NCBI RefSeq assembly: GCF_050948215.1
Contig: NW_027488567.1
Location: forward strand, 744,001-808,000
Direction: 5' to 3'
Source of the DNA: Halictus rubicundus
Lineage: Eukaryota; Arthropoda; Insecta; Hymenoptera; Halictidae
DNA: 64,000 bases
Shown: positions 48,169-61,300 of the stretch, piece by piece
Numbering within the stretch: the stretch's first letter is position 1
Layout of the letters: every line of letters starts with the position of its first letter
Position numbers and translations under genes: made by a program
The notes under the pieces: generated by a model
Told to the model about the DNA's origin: nothing
The model's input: only the letters and a program-made list of their open reading frames with translations
Database searches by the model: none

Positions 48169-48858
48169 TGTTACGAGCCAGGGCTGCGAGCAACGCGAGA
48201 GGCCGGCGAGGGGTTGTTACCCCAGGAATATGGTTTCTATTATTAGTTAATATTGAAATCTTTGTTGATTTGAATTAGGATTAGTAAGCCTCGTAACTTA
48301 TATATAATTCAATTGATACAATCCGAGCGGTAAGATTGTATCATGTGGGAACGTTCAATTATTAGATTAGGATATTAGGCAATAATTAAGGGTTGTAGAT
48401 TACGCGAGTTAACAAACAAGACAATTTATTCTGAATTGGAATAGTTACAAGTGTAATTGTCTGTGTCGCGAGTGAATGTGGTAAGTGTACAATTAGAGAT
48501 ATTGTTACCTAGTGATGCACGGTGTTGACGCACTGGCAATGCGGGGTCGGAGAGCGATTGTTGAAAGACAAATAGAATATACACGAACTAACGGATTCTA
48601 TAAGGTTACGTTTGATTCGAAAGGGACTTTTATCCGATCTCACTAGAACTGACTCTTACGCGTGTAACGCGACGTGACTGCACGATTACTATACCGCGAC
48701 CGAATCACTTCTGAATCTCTACTGAACCGCTTCTCGACTGAACCAAAGAGGATGAAAATGCATGGGTTTATATACCCTAAAAATGAGAGGGGAATGTATC
48801 TGTTTTATTTTACGGTCGCATACTCGTATTTGTCGTTTCTAGTGAGTTTAAGGTTTGC
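48169..48858 (-). repeat. 5' LTR, truncated (690 of 966 bp)
   Basis: It matches 41496-42185 at a constant offset of 6673 with no difference seen. The outer 276 bp present in the 3' LTR (42186-42461) are absent here. The TATA box (48767-48774) and everything downstream are kept; upstream U3 beyond 84 bp is lost, so transcription from this copy is probably impaired. Confidence 0.93.
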
Positions 48859-48877
48859 TTTGAGTATCCTTTGATAA
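48859..48877 (+). other. Rearrangement junction between truncated LTR and satellite
   Basis: The bases TTTGAGTATCCTTTGATAA are neither LTR nor normal satellite. They include TATCCTT, the reverse complement of satellite, and form the palindrome ATCCTTT-GAT-AAAGGAT with the satellite that follows. This looks like a repair scar with inverted filler. Confidence 0.7.
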
Positions 48878-49624
48878 AGGATAGATGATAGGATAGGATA
48901 GAGGATTGGATAGGATAGAGGATACCATAGGATAGAGGATAGGATAGGATTGAGGATAGGATAGTAAAGAGGACAGGATAGGATACAGGATACGATATTA
49001 TAGAGGATAGGATAGGATAGAGGATAGGATAGGATAGAGGATAGGATAGGATAGAGGATAAGATAGGATAGAGGATAGGATAGGATAGAGGATAGGATAG
49101 GATAGAGCAGGATAGGATAGAGAATAGGATAGAGGATAGGATAGAGGATTGGATAGGATAGAGGATATTATAGGATGGAGGATAGGATAGGATAGCGGAT
49201 AGGATAGGATGGAGTATAGGATAGAATTGAGGATAGGATAGGGTTGAGGATAGGATAGGAAAGAGGACAGGATAGGATAGAGGATAGGAGAAGATAGAGG
49301 ATAGGATAGGATAGATGATAGGATACGATAGAGGATAGGATAGAGAATAGGATGGGATAGACGATAGGGGATTGGATAGGATAGAGGATAGGAGACGGTA
49401 GAGGATTGGATAGGATAGAGGATATTATAGGATAGAGGATAGGATAGGATAGAGGATAGGATAGGATAGAGGATAGGATAGGATAGAGGATAGGATAGGA
49501 TAGAGGATAGGATACGATAGAGGATAGGATAGAGAATAGGATAGGATAGAGGATAGGGGATTGGATCGGATACAGGATAGGAGACGGTAGAGGATTGGAT
49601 AGGATAGAGGATAGGATAGAGGAT

Positions 49625-51970
49625 AGGATACGGATAGAGGATAGGATAGGATAGAGGATAGGATAGAGGATTGGATAGGATAGAGGATATTATAGGATAG
49701 AGGACAGGATAGGATAGCGGATAGGATAGTATGGAGTATACGATAGAATTGAGGATAGGATAGGGTTGAGGATAGGATAGGATAGAGGATAGGATAGAGA
49801 AAAGGATAGGATAGAGGATAGGGGATTGGATCGGATACATGATAGGAGACGGTAGAGGATTGGATAGGATAGAGGATATTATAGGATAGAGTATAGGATA
49901 GGATGGAGGATAGGAAGATAGGACAGGGGATAGGATAGGATACAGGATACGATATTATAGAGGATACGATATTATAGAGGATAGGATAGAATAGAGGATA
50001 GGATAGGATAAAGGATAGGATAGGATAGAGGATAGGAGAGGATAAAGTATAGGATAGGATAGAGGATAGGATAGGATAGAGGACAGGATAGGATACAGGA
50101 TACGATATTATAGAGGATACGATATTATAGAGGATAGGATAGGATAGAGGATAGGATAGAGGATAGGATAGAGGATTGGATAGGATAGAGGATATTATAG
50201 GATAGAGGACAGGATAGGATAGCGGATAGGATAGTATGGAGTATACGATAGAATTGAGGATAGGATAGGGTTGAGGATAGTATGGAGTATACGATAGAAT
50301 TGAGGATAGGATAGGGTTGAGGATAGGATAGGATAGAGGATAGGATAGGACAGGGGATAGGATAGGATACAGGATACGATATTATAGAGGATACGATATT
50401 ATAGAGGATACGATATTATAGAGGATAGGATAGGATAGAGGATAGGATAGGATAAAGGATAGGATAGGATAGAGGATAGGAGAGGATAGAGTATAGGATA
50501 GGATAGAGGATAGGATAGGATAGAGGATAGGATAGGATAGAGTATAGGATAGGATAGAGGATAGGATGGGATAGAGGATACGATAGGATAGAGGATATGA
50601 TAGGATAGAGGATAGGATAGGATAGAGGATAGGATAGGATAGAGGATAGGATAGGATAGAGGATAGGATACGTATAGAGGATAGGATAGAATAGAGGATA
50701 GGATAGAGAATAGGATAGGATAGAGGATAGGGGATTGGATCGGATACAGGATAGGAGACGGTAGAGGATTGGATAGGATAGAGGATAGGATAGAGGATTG
50801 GATAGGATAGAGGATATTATAGGATAGAGGATAGGATAGGATAGCGGATAGGATAGGATCGAGTATAGGATAGAATTGAGGATAGGATAGGGTTGAGGAT
50901 AGGATAGGAAAGAGGACAGGATAGGATAGAGGATAGGATAGGATAGAGGATATGATAGGATAGAGGATAGCATAGGATAGAGGATAGGATAGGATAGAGG
51001 ATAACATAGGGGATTGGATAGGATAGAGGATAGGAGACGATAGAGGATAGGATAGGATTGATGATAGGATAGGATAGATGATATTATAGGAAAGAGGATA
51101 GGATATGATAGAGGATACGATATTATAGAGGATAGGATAGGATAGGGGATAACATAGGGGATTGGATAGGATAGAGGATAGGATAGGATTGATGATAGAA
51201 TAGGAAAGAGGATAGGATAGGACAGAGGATGGGATAGGATACAGGATACGATATTATAGAGGATAGGATAGGATAGAGGATAGGATAGGATAAAGGATAG
51301 GATAGGATAGAGGATAGGATACGGATAGAGGATAGGATAGGATAGAGGATAGGATAGAGGATTGGATAGGATAGAGGATATTATAGGATAGAGGACAGGA
51401 TAGGATAGCGGATAGGATAGTATGGAGTATACGATAGAATTGAGGATAGGATAGGGTTGAGGATAGGATAGGATAGAGGATAGGATAGAGAAAAGGATAG
51501 GATAGAGGATAGGGGATTGGATCGGATACATGATAGGAGACGGTAGAGGATTGGATAGGATAGAGGATATTATAGGATAGAGTATAGGATTGGATGGAGG
51601 ATAGGAAGATAGGACAGGGGATAGGATAGGATACAGGATACGATATTATAGAGGATACGATATTATAGAGGATAGGATAGAATAGAGGATAGGATAGGAT
51701 AAAGGATAGGATAGGATAGAGGATAGGAGAGGATAAAGTATAGGATAGGATAGAGGATAGGATAGGATAGAGGACAGGATAGGATACAGGATACGATATT
51801 ATAGAGGATACGATATTATAGAGGATAGGATAGGATAGAGGATAGGATAGAGGATAGGATAGAGGATTGGATAGGATAGAGGATATTATAGGATAGAGGA
51901 CAGGATAGGATAGCGGATAGGATAGTATGGAGTATACGATAGAATTGAGGATAGGATCGGGTTGAGGATA
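49625..51970 (+). repeat. Duplicated 0.65-kb segment, offset 1691 bp
   Basis: Positions 49625-50279 recur at 51316-51970 with only a few substitutions. The private variants ATACATGATAGGAGACGG and GGATAGGAAGATAGGACAGG are found in both at offset 1691. The sequences diverge outside these limits, so the event can be bounded. Confidence 0.75.
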
Positions 51971-54900
51971 GGATAGGATAGAGGATAGGATAGAGAATAG
52001 GATAGGATAGAGGATAGGGGATTGGATCGGATACAGGATAGGAGACGGTAGTGGATTGGATAGGATAGAGGATAGGATAGAGGATTGGATAGGATAGAGG
52101 ATATTATAGGATAGAGGATAGGATAGGACAGCGGAAAGGATAGGATGGAGGATAGGATAGGATAGAGGATAAGATAGGATAGAGGATAACATAGGGGATT
52201 GGATAGGATAGAGGATAGGAGACGGTAGAGGATTGGATAGGATAGAGGATATTATAGGATAGAGGATAGGATAGGATGGAGGATAGGATAGGATAGAGGA
52301 TAAGATAGGATAGAGGATAACATAGGGGATTGGATAGGATAGAGGATAGGAGACGATAGAGGATAGGATAGGATTGATGATAGGATAGGAAAGATTACAG
52401 GATAGGATACAGGATACGATATTATAGAGGACAGGATAGGATAGAGGATAGGATAGGATAGAGGATAGGATAGGATAGAGGATAGGATAGGATAGAGGAT
52501 ACGATATTATAGAGGATAGGATAGGATAGGGGATAACATAGGGGATTGGATAGGATAGAGGATAGGATAGGATAGAGGATAGAGGATAGGATAGGATTGA
52601 GGATAGGATAGTAAAGAGGACAGGATAGGATACAGGATACGATATTATAGAGGATAGGATAGGATAGATGATAGGATAGGATAGAGGATAGGGTAGGATA
52701 GAGGATAGGATAGGATAGAGGATAGGATAGGATAGAGGATAGAGGATAGGATAGGATAGAGGATAGAGGATAGGATAGGATAGAGGATAGAGGATAGGAT
52801 AGGATATAGGATAGGATAGGAAAGAGGATACGATATTATAGAGGATACGATATTATAGAGGGTGGATAGGATAGAGGATAGGATAGGATAAAGGATAGGA
52901 TAGGATAGAGGATAGGAGAGGATAGAGTATATGATAGGATAGAGGATAGGATACGGATAGAGGATAGGATAGGATAGAGGATAGATGATAGGATAGGATT
53001 GAGGATAGGATAGTAAAGAGGACAGGATAGGATACAGGATACGATATTATAGAGGATAGGATAGGATAGAGGATAGGATAGGATAGAGGATAGGATAGGA
53101 TAGAGGATAGGACAGGATAGAGGATAGGATAGGATAAAGGATAGGATAGGATAGAGGATAGGAGAGGATAGAGTATATGATAGGATAGAGGATAGGATAC
53201 GGATAGAGGATAGGATAGGATAGAGGATAGATGATAGGATAGGATTGAGGATAGGATAGTAAAGAGGACAGGATAGGATACAGGATACGATATTATAGAG
53301 GATAGGATAGGAAAGAGGACAGGATAGGATACAGGATACGATATTATAGAGGATATGATATTATAGAGGATAGGATAGGATAGAGGATAGGATAGGATAG
53401 AGGATAGGATAGGATGGAGGATAGGATAGGATAGAGGATAAGATAGGATAGAGGATAACATAGGGGATTGGATAGGATAGAGGATAGGAGACGATAGAGG
53501 ATAGGATAGGATTGATGATAGGATAGGATAGATGATATTATAGGAAAGAGGATAGGATATGATAGAGGATACGATATTATAGAGGATAGGATAGGATAGG
53601 GGATAACATAGGGGATTGGATAGGATAGAGGATAGGATAGGATTGATGATAGGATAGGAAAGAGGACAGGATAGGATACAGGATACGATATTATAGAGGA
53701 TATGATATTATAGAGGATAGGATAGGAAAGAGGATAGGATAGGATAGAGGATAGGATAGGATGGAGGATAGGATAGGATAGAGGATAAGATAGGATAGAG
53801 GATAACATAGGGGATTGGATAGGATAGAGGATAGGAGACGATAGAGGATAGGATAGGATTGATGATAGGATAGGAAAGATTACAGGATAGGATACAGGAT
53901 ACGATATTATAGAGGATACGATATTATAGAGGATAGGATAGGGTAGAGGATAGGATAGGATAGAGGATAGGATAGGATAGAGGATAGGATAGGATAGAGG
54001 ATAGGATAGGATAGAGGATAGGATAGGATAGATGATTGGATAGGATAGAGGATACCAAAGGATAGAGGATAGGATAGGATTGAGGATAGGATAGGAAAGA
54101 GGACAGGATAGGATACAGGATACGATATTATAGAGGATACGATATTATAGAGGATACGATATTATAGAGGATAGGATAAGATAGAGGATAGGATAGGATA
54201 GAGGATAGGATAGGATAGAGGATAGGATAGAAGATAGGATAGGACAGAGGATAGGATGGGATAGAGGATACGATAGGATAGAGGATATGATAGGATTGAT
54301 GATAGGATAGGATAGATGATATTATAGGAAAGAGGATAGGATATGATAGAGGATACGATATTATAGAGGATAGGATAGGATAGAGGATAGGATAGGATAG
54401 AGGATAGGATAGGATAGAGGATAGGATAGGATATAGGATAGGATAGGATAGAGGATAGGATAGGATAGAGGATAGGATAGAGGATAGGATAGGATAGATG
54501 ATTGGATAGGATAGAGGATACCAAAGGATAGAGGATAGGATAGGATTGAGGATAGGATAGGAAAGAGGACAGGATAGGATACAGGATACGATATTATAGA
54601 CGATACGATATTATAGAGGATATTATAGGATAGAGTATAGGATAGGATGGAGGATAGGATAGGACAGAGGATAGGATAGGATACAGGACACGATATTATA
54701 GAGGATAGGATAGGATAGAGGATACGATAGGATAAAGGATAGGATAGGATAGAGGATAGGAGAGGATAGAGTACAGGATAGGATAGAGGATAGGATAGGA
54801 TAGAGGATAGGATAGGATAGAGTATAGGATAGGATAGAGGATAGGATAGGATACAGGATACGATATTATAGAGGATACGATATTATAGAGGATAGGATAG

Positions 54901-55379
54901 GATAGAAAATTGGATAGGATGAAGGATAGGATAGGATAGAGGATAGGAGAGGATAGAGTATAGGATAGGATAGAGGATAGGATAGGATAGAGGATAGGAT
55001 AGGATAGAGTATAGGATAGGATAGAGGATAGGATGGGATAGAGGATACGATAGGATAGAGGATATGATAGGATAGAGGATAGGATAGGATAGAGGATAGG
55101 GGATTGGATCGGATACAGGATAGGAGACGGTAGAGGATTGGATAGGATAGAGGATAGGATAGAGGATTGGATAGGATAGAGGATATTATAGGATAGAGGA
55201 TAGGATAGGATAGCGGATAGGATAGGATCGAGTATAGGATAGAATTGAGGATAGGATAGGGCTGAGGATAGGATAGGAAAGAGGACAGGATAGGATAGAG
55301 GATAGGATAGGATAGAGGATAGGATAGGATAGAGGATAACATAGGGGATTGGATAGGATAGAGGATAGGAGACGATAGA

Positions 55380-58300
55380 AGATAGGATAGGATTGATGAT
55401 AGGATAGGATAGATGATATTATAGGAAAGAGGATAGGATATGATAGAGGATACGATATTATAGAGGATATTATAGGATAGGGCATAACATAGGGGATTGG
55501 ATAGGATAGAGGATAGGATAGGATTGATGATAGGATAGGAAAGAGGACAGGATAGGATACAGGATACGATATTATAGAGGATACGATATTATAGAGGATA
55601 CGATATTATAGAGGATAGGATAGGATAGAGGATAGGGTAGGATAGAGGATAGGATAGGATAGAGGATAGGATAGGATATAGGATAGGATAGGATAGAGGA
55701 TAGGATAGGATAGAGGATAGGATAGGATAGATGATTGGATAGGATAGAGGATACCAAAGGATAGAGGATAGGATAGGATATAGGATAGGATAGGAAAGAG
55801 GACAGGATAGGATACAGGATACGATATTTTAGAGGATACGATATTATAGAGGATACGATATTATAGAGGATATTATAGGATAGAGTATAGGATAGGATGG
55901 AGGATAGGATAGGACAGAGGATAGGATAGGATACAGGATACGATATTATAGAGGATAGGATAGGATAGAGGATAGGATAGGATAAAGGATAGGAGAGGAT
56001 AGAGTATAGGATAGGATAGAGGATACGATAGGATAGAGGATAGGATAGGATAAAGGATAGGATAGGATAGAGGATAGGAGAGGATAGAGTATAGGATAGG
56101 ATAGAGGATAGGATAGGATAGAGGATAGGATAGGATAGAGTATAGGATAGGATAGAGGATAGGATAGGATACAGGATACGATATTATAGAGGATACGATA
56201 TTATAGAGTATAGGATAGGATAGAGGATAGGATAGGATGAAGGATAGGATAGGATAGAGGATAGGAGAGGATAGAGTATAGGATAGGATAGAGGATAGGA
56301 TAGGATATAGGATAGGATAGGATAGAGGATACGATAGGATAGAGGATATGATAGGATAGAGGATAGGATAGGATAGAGGATAGGATAGGATAGAGGATAG
56401 GATAGGATAGAGGATAGGATACGGATAGAGGATATGATAGGATAGAGGATAGGATAGGATAGAGGATAGGATAGGATAGAGGATAGGATAGGATAGAGGA
56501 TATGATACGGATAGAGGATAGGATAGGATAGAGGATAGGATAGAGGATAGGATAGAGGATTGGAAAGGATAGAGGATATTATAGGATAGAGGATAGGATA
56601 GGATAGCGGATAGGATAGTATGGAGTATACGATAGAATTGAGGATAGGATAGGGTTGAGGATAGGATAGGATAGAGGATAGGATAGAGAATAGGATAGGA
56701 TAGAGGATAGGGGATTGGATCGGATACAGGATAGGAGACGGTAGAGGATTGGATAGGATAGAGGATAGGATAGAGGATATTATAGGATAGAGGATAGGAT
56801 AGGATAACGGATAGGATAGGATGGAGGATAGGATAGGATAGAGGATAAGATAGGATAGAGGATAACATAGGGGATTGGATAGGATAGAGGATAGGAGACG
56901 GTAGAGGATTGGATAGGATAGAGGATATTATAGGATAGAGGATAGGATAGGATGGAGGATAGGATAGGATAGAGGATAAGATAGGATAGAGGATAACATA
57001 GGGGATTGGATAGGATAGAGGATAGGAGACGATAGAGGATAGGATAGGAATGTTGATAGGATAGGAAAGATTACAGGATAGGGTACAGGATACGATATTA
57101 TAGAGGACAGGATAGGATAGAGGATAGGATAGGATAGAGGATAGGATAGGATAGAGGATAGGATAGGATAGAGGATAGGATACGGATAGAGGATAGGATA
57201 GAATAGAGGATAGGATAGAGGATAGGATAGAGGATTGGATAGGATAGAGGATATTATAGGATAGATGATAGTATAGGATAGCGGATAGGATAGTATGGAG
57301 TATACGATTGAATCGAGGATAGGATAGGGTTGAGGATAGGGTAGGATAGAGGATAGGAGAAGATCGAGGATAGGATAGGATAGAGGATAGGATACGATAG
57401 AGGATAGGATAGAGAATAGGATAGGATAGAGGATAGGGGATTGGATCGGATACAGGATAGGAGACGGTAGAGGATTGGATAGGATAGAGGATAGGATAGA
57501 GGATTGGATAGGATAGAGGATATTATAGGATAGAGGATAGGATAGGATAGCGGATAGGATAGGATCGAGTATAGGATAGAATTGAGGATAGGATAGGGCT
57601 GAGGATAGGATAGGAAAGAGGACAGGATAGGATAGAGGATAGGATAGGATAGAGGATATGATAGGATAGAGGATAGCATAGGATAGAGGATAGGATAGGA
57701 TAGAGGATAACATAGGGGATTGGATAGGATAGAGGATAGGAGACGATAGAAGATAGGATAGGATTGATGATAGGATAGGATAGATGATATTATAGGAAAG
57801 AGGATAGGATATGATAGAGGATACGATATTATAGAGGATAGGATAGGATAGGGCATAACATAGGGGATTGGATAGGATAGAGGATAGGATAGGATTGATG
57901 ATAGGATAGGAAAGAGGACAGGATAGGATACAGGATACGATATTATAGAGGATACGATATTATAGAGGATACGATATTATAGAGGATAGGATAGGATAGA
58001 GGATAGGGTAGGATAGAGGATAGGATAGGATAGAGGATAGGATAGGATATAGGATAGGATAGGATAGAGGATAGGATAGGATAGAGGATAGGATAGGATA
58101 GATGATTGGATAGGATAGAGGATACCAAAGGATAGAGGATAGGATAGGATTGAGGATAGGATAGGAAAGAGGACAGGATAGGATACAGGATACGATATTT
58201 TAGAGGATACGATATTATAGAGGATACGATATTATAGAGGATATTATAGGATAGAGTATAGGATAGGATGGAGGATAGGATAGGACAGAGGATAGGATAG

Positions 58301-61300
58301 GATACAGGATACGATATTATAGAGGATAGGATAGGATAGAGGATAGGATAGGATAAAGGATAGGAGAGGATAGAGTATAGGATAGGATAGAGGATACGAT
58401 AGGATAGAGGATAGGATAGGATAAAGGATAGGATAGGATAGAGGATAGGAGAGGATAGAGTATAGGATAGGATAGAGGATAGGATAGGATAGAGGATAGG
58501 ATAGGATAGAGTATAGGATAGGATAGAGGATAGGATAGGATACAGGATACGATATTATAGAGGATACGATATTATAGAGTATAGGATAGGATAGAGGATA
58601 GGATAGGATGAAGGATAGGATAGGATAGAGGATAGGAGAGGATAGAGTATAGGATAGGATAGAGGATAGGATAGGATATAGGATAGGATAGGATAGAGGA
58701 TACGATAGGATAGAGGATATGATAGGATAGAGGATAGGATAGGATAGAGGATAGGATAGGATAGAGGATAGGATAGGATAGAGGATAGGATACGGATAGA
58801 GGATATGATAGGATAGAGGATAGGATAGGATAGAGGATAGGATAGGATAGAGGATAGGATAGGATAGAGGATATGATACGGATAGAGGATAGGATAGGAT
58901 AGAGGATAGGATAGAGGATAGGATAGAGGATTGGAAAGGATAGAGGATATTATAGGATAGAGGATAGGATAGGATAGCGGATAGGATAGTATGGAGTATA
59001 CGATAGAATTGAGGATAGGATAGGGTTGAGGATAGGATAGGATAGAGGATAGGATAGAGAATAGGATAGGATAGAGGATAGGGGATTGGATCGGATACAG
59101 GATAGGAGACGGTAGAGGATTGGATAGGATAGAGGATAGGATAGAGGATATTATAGGATAGAGGATAGGATAGGATAACGGATAGGATAGGATGGAGGAT
59201 AGGATAGGATAGAGGATAAGATAGGATAGAGGATAACATAGGGGATTGGATAGGATAGAGGATAGGAGACGGTAGAGGATTGGATAGGATAGAGGATATT
59301 ATAGGATAGAGGATAGGATAGGATGGAGGATAGGATAGGATAGAGGATAAGATAGGATAGAGGATAACATAGGGGATTGGATAGGATAGAGGATAGGAGA
59401 CGATAGAGGATAGGATAGGAATGTTGATAGGATAGGAAAGATTACAGGATAGGGTACAGGATACGATATTATAGAGGACAGGATAGGATAGAGGATAGGA
59501 TAGGATAGAGGATAGGATAGGATAGAGGATAGGATAGGATAGAGGATAGGATACGGATAGAGGATAGGATAGAATAGAGGATAGGATAGAGGATAGGATA
59601 GAGGATTGGATAGGATAGAGGATATTATAGGATAGATGATAGTATAGGATAGCGGATAGGATAGTATGGAGTATACGATTGAATCGAGGATAGGATAGGG
59701 TTGAGGATAGGGTAGGATAGAGGATAGGAGAAGATCGAGGATAGGATAGGATAGAGGATAGGATACGATAGAGGATAGGATAGAGAATAGGATAGGATAG
59801 AGGATAGGGGATTGGATCGGATACAGGATAGGAGACGGTAGAGGATTGGATAGGATAGAGGATAGGATAGAGGATTGGATAGGATAGAGGATATTATAGG
59901 ATAGAGGATAGGATAGGATAGCGGATAGGATAGGATCGAGTATAGGATAGAATTGAGGATAGGATAGGGTTGAGGATAGGATAGGAAAGAGGACAGGATA
60001 GGATAGAGGATAGGATAGGATAGAGGATATGATAGGATAGAGGATAGCATAGGATAGAGGATAGGATAGGATAGAGGATAACATAGGGGATTGGATAGGA
60101 TAGAGGATAGGAGACGATAGAGGATAGGATAGGATTGATGATAGGATAGGATAGATGATATTATAGGAAAGAGGATAGGATATGATAGAGGATACGATAT
60201 TATAGAGGATAGGATAGGATAGGGGATAACATAGGGGATTGGATAGGATAGAGGATACGATAGGATTGATGATAGGATAGGGAAGAGGACAGGATAGGAT
60301 ACAGGATACGATATTATAGAGGATATGATATTATAGAGGATAGGATAGGATAGAGGATAGGATAGGATAGAGGATAGGATAGGATGGAGGATAGGATAGG
60401 ATAGAGGATAAGATAGGATAGAGGATAACATAGGGGATTGGATAGGATAGAGGATAGGAGACGATAGAGGATAGGATTCGATTGATGATAGGATAGGAAA
60501 GATTACAGGATAGGATACAGGATACGATATTATAGAGGATAGGATAGGATAGAGGATAGGATAGGATAGAGGATAGGATAGGATAGAGGATAGGACAGGA
60601 TAGAGGATAGGATAGGATAGAGGATAGGATAGGATAGAGTATAGGATAGGATAGAGGATAGGATAGGACAGAGGATAGGATAGGATACAGGATACGATAT
60701 GATAGAGGATACGATATTATAGAGGATAGGATAGGATAGGGGATAACATAGGGGATTGGATAGGATAGAGGATAGGATAGGATTGATGATAGGATAGGGA
60801 AGAGGACAGGATAGGATACAGGATACGATATTATAGAGGATATGATATTATAGAGGATAGGATAGGATAGAGGATAGGATAGGATAGAGGATAGGATAGG
60901 ATGGAGGATAGGATAGGATAAAGGATAGGATAGGATAGAGGATAGGAGAGGATAGAGTATAGGATAGGATAGAGGATAGGATACGGATAGAGAATAGGAT
61001 AGGATAGAGGATAGAGGATACCATAGGATAGAGGATAGGATAGGATTGAGGATAGGATAGTAAAGAGGACAGGATAGGATACAGGATACGATATTATAGA
61101 GGATAGGATAGGATAGAGGATAGGATAGGATAGAGGATAGGATAGGATAGAGGATACGATACGATAGAGGATAGGACAGAGGATAGGGGATTGGATCGGA
61201 TACAGGATAGGAGACGGTAGAGGATTAGATAGGATAGAGGATATTATAGGATAGATGATAGGATAGGATGGAGGATAGGATAGGATAGAGGATAGGATAG

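Larger units (their letters stand above)
41496..48858 (-). mobile_element. Ty3/Gypsy LTR retrotransposon, 17.6/297/errantivirus-like, with truncated 5' LTR
   Basis: Read on the minus strand, the order is 5' LTR (48858-48169, truncated), PBS, leader with hairpin repeats, gag, frameshift signal, pol, polypurine tract, 3' LTR (42461-41496). The integrase region and overall layout resemble the insect 17.6/297/gypsy group from family knowledge. The LTRs match without difference over the shared 690 bp, so the insertion is young. It lacks env, its Pol seems to stop before the integrase C-terminal module, and the outer 276 bp of the 5' LTR are missing. The right-hand target duplication cannot be identified because that flank is rearranged. 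Confidence 0.92.
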
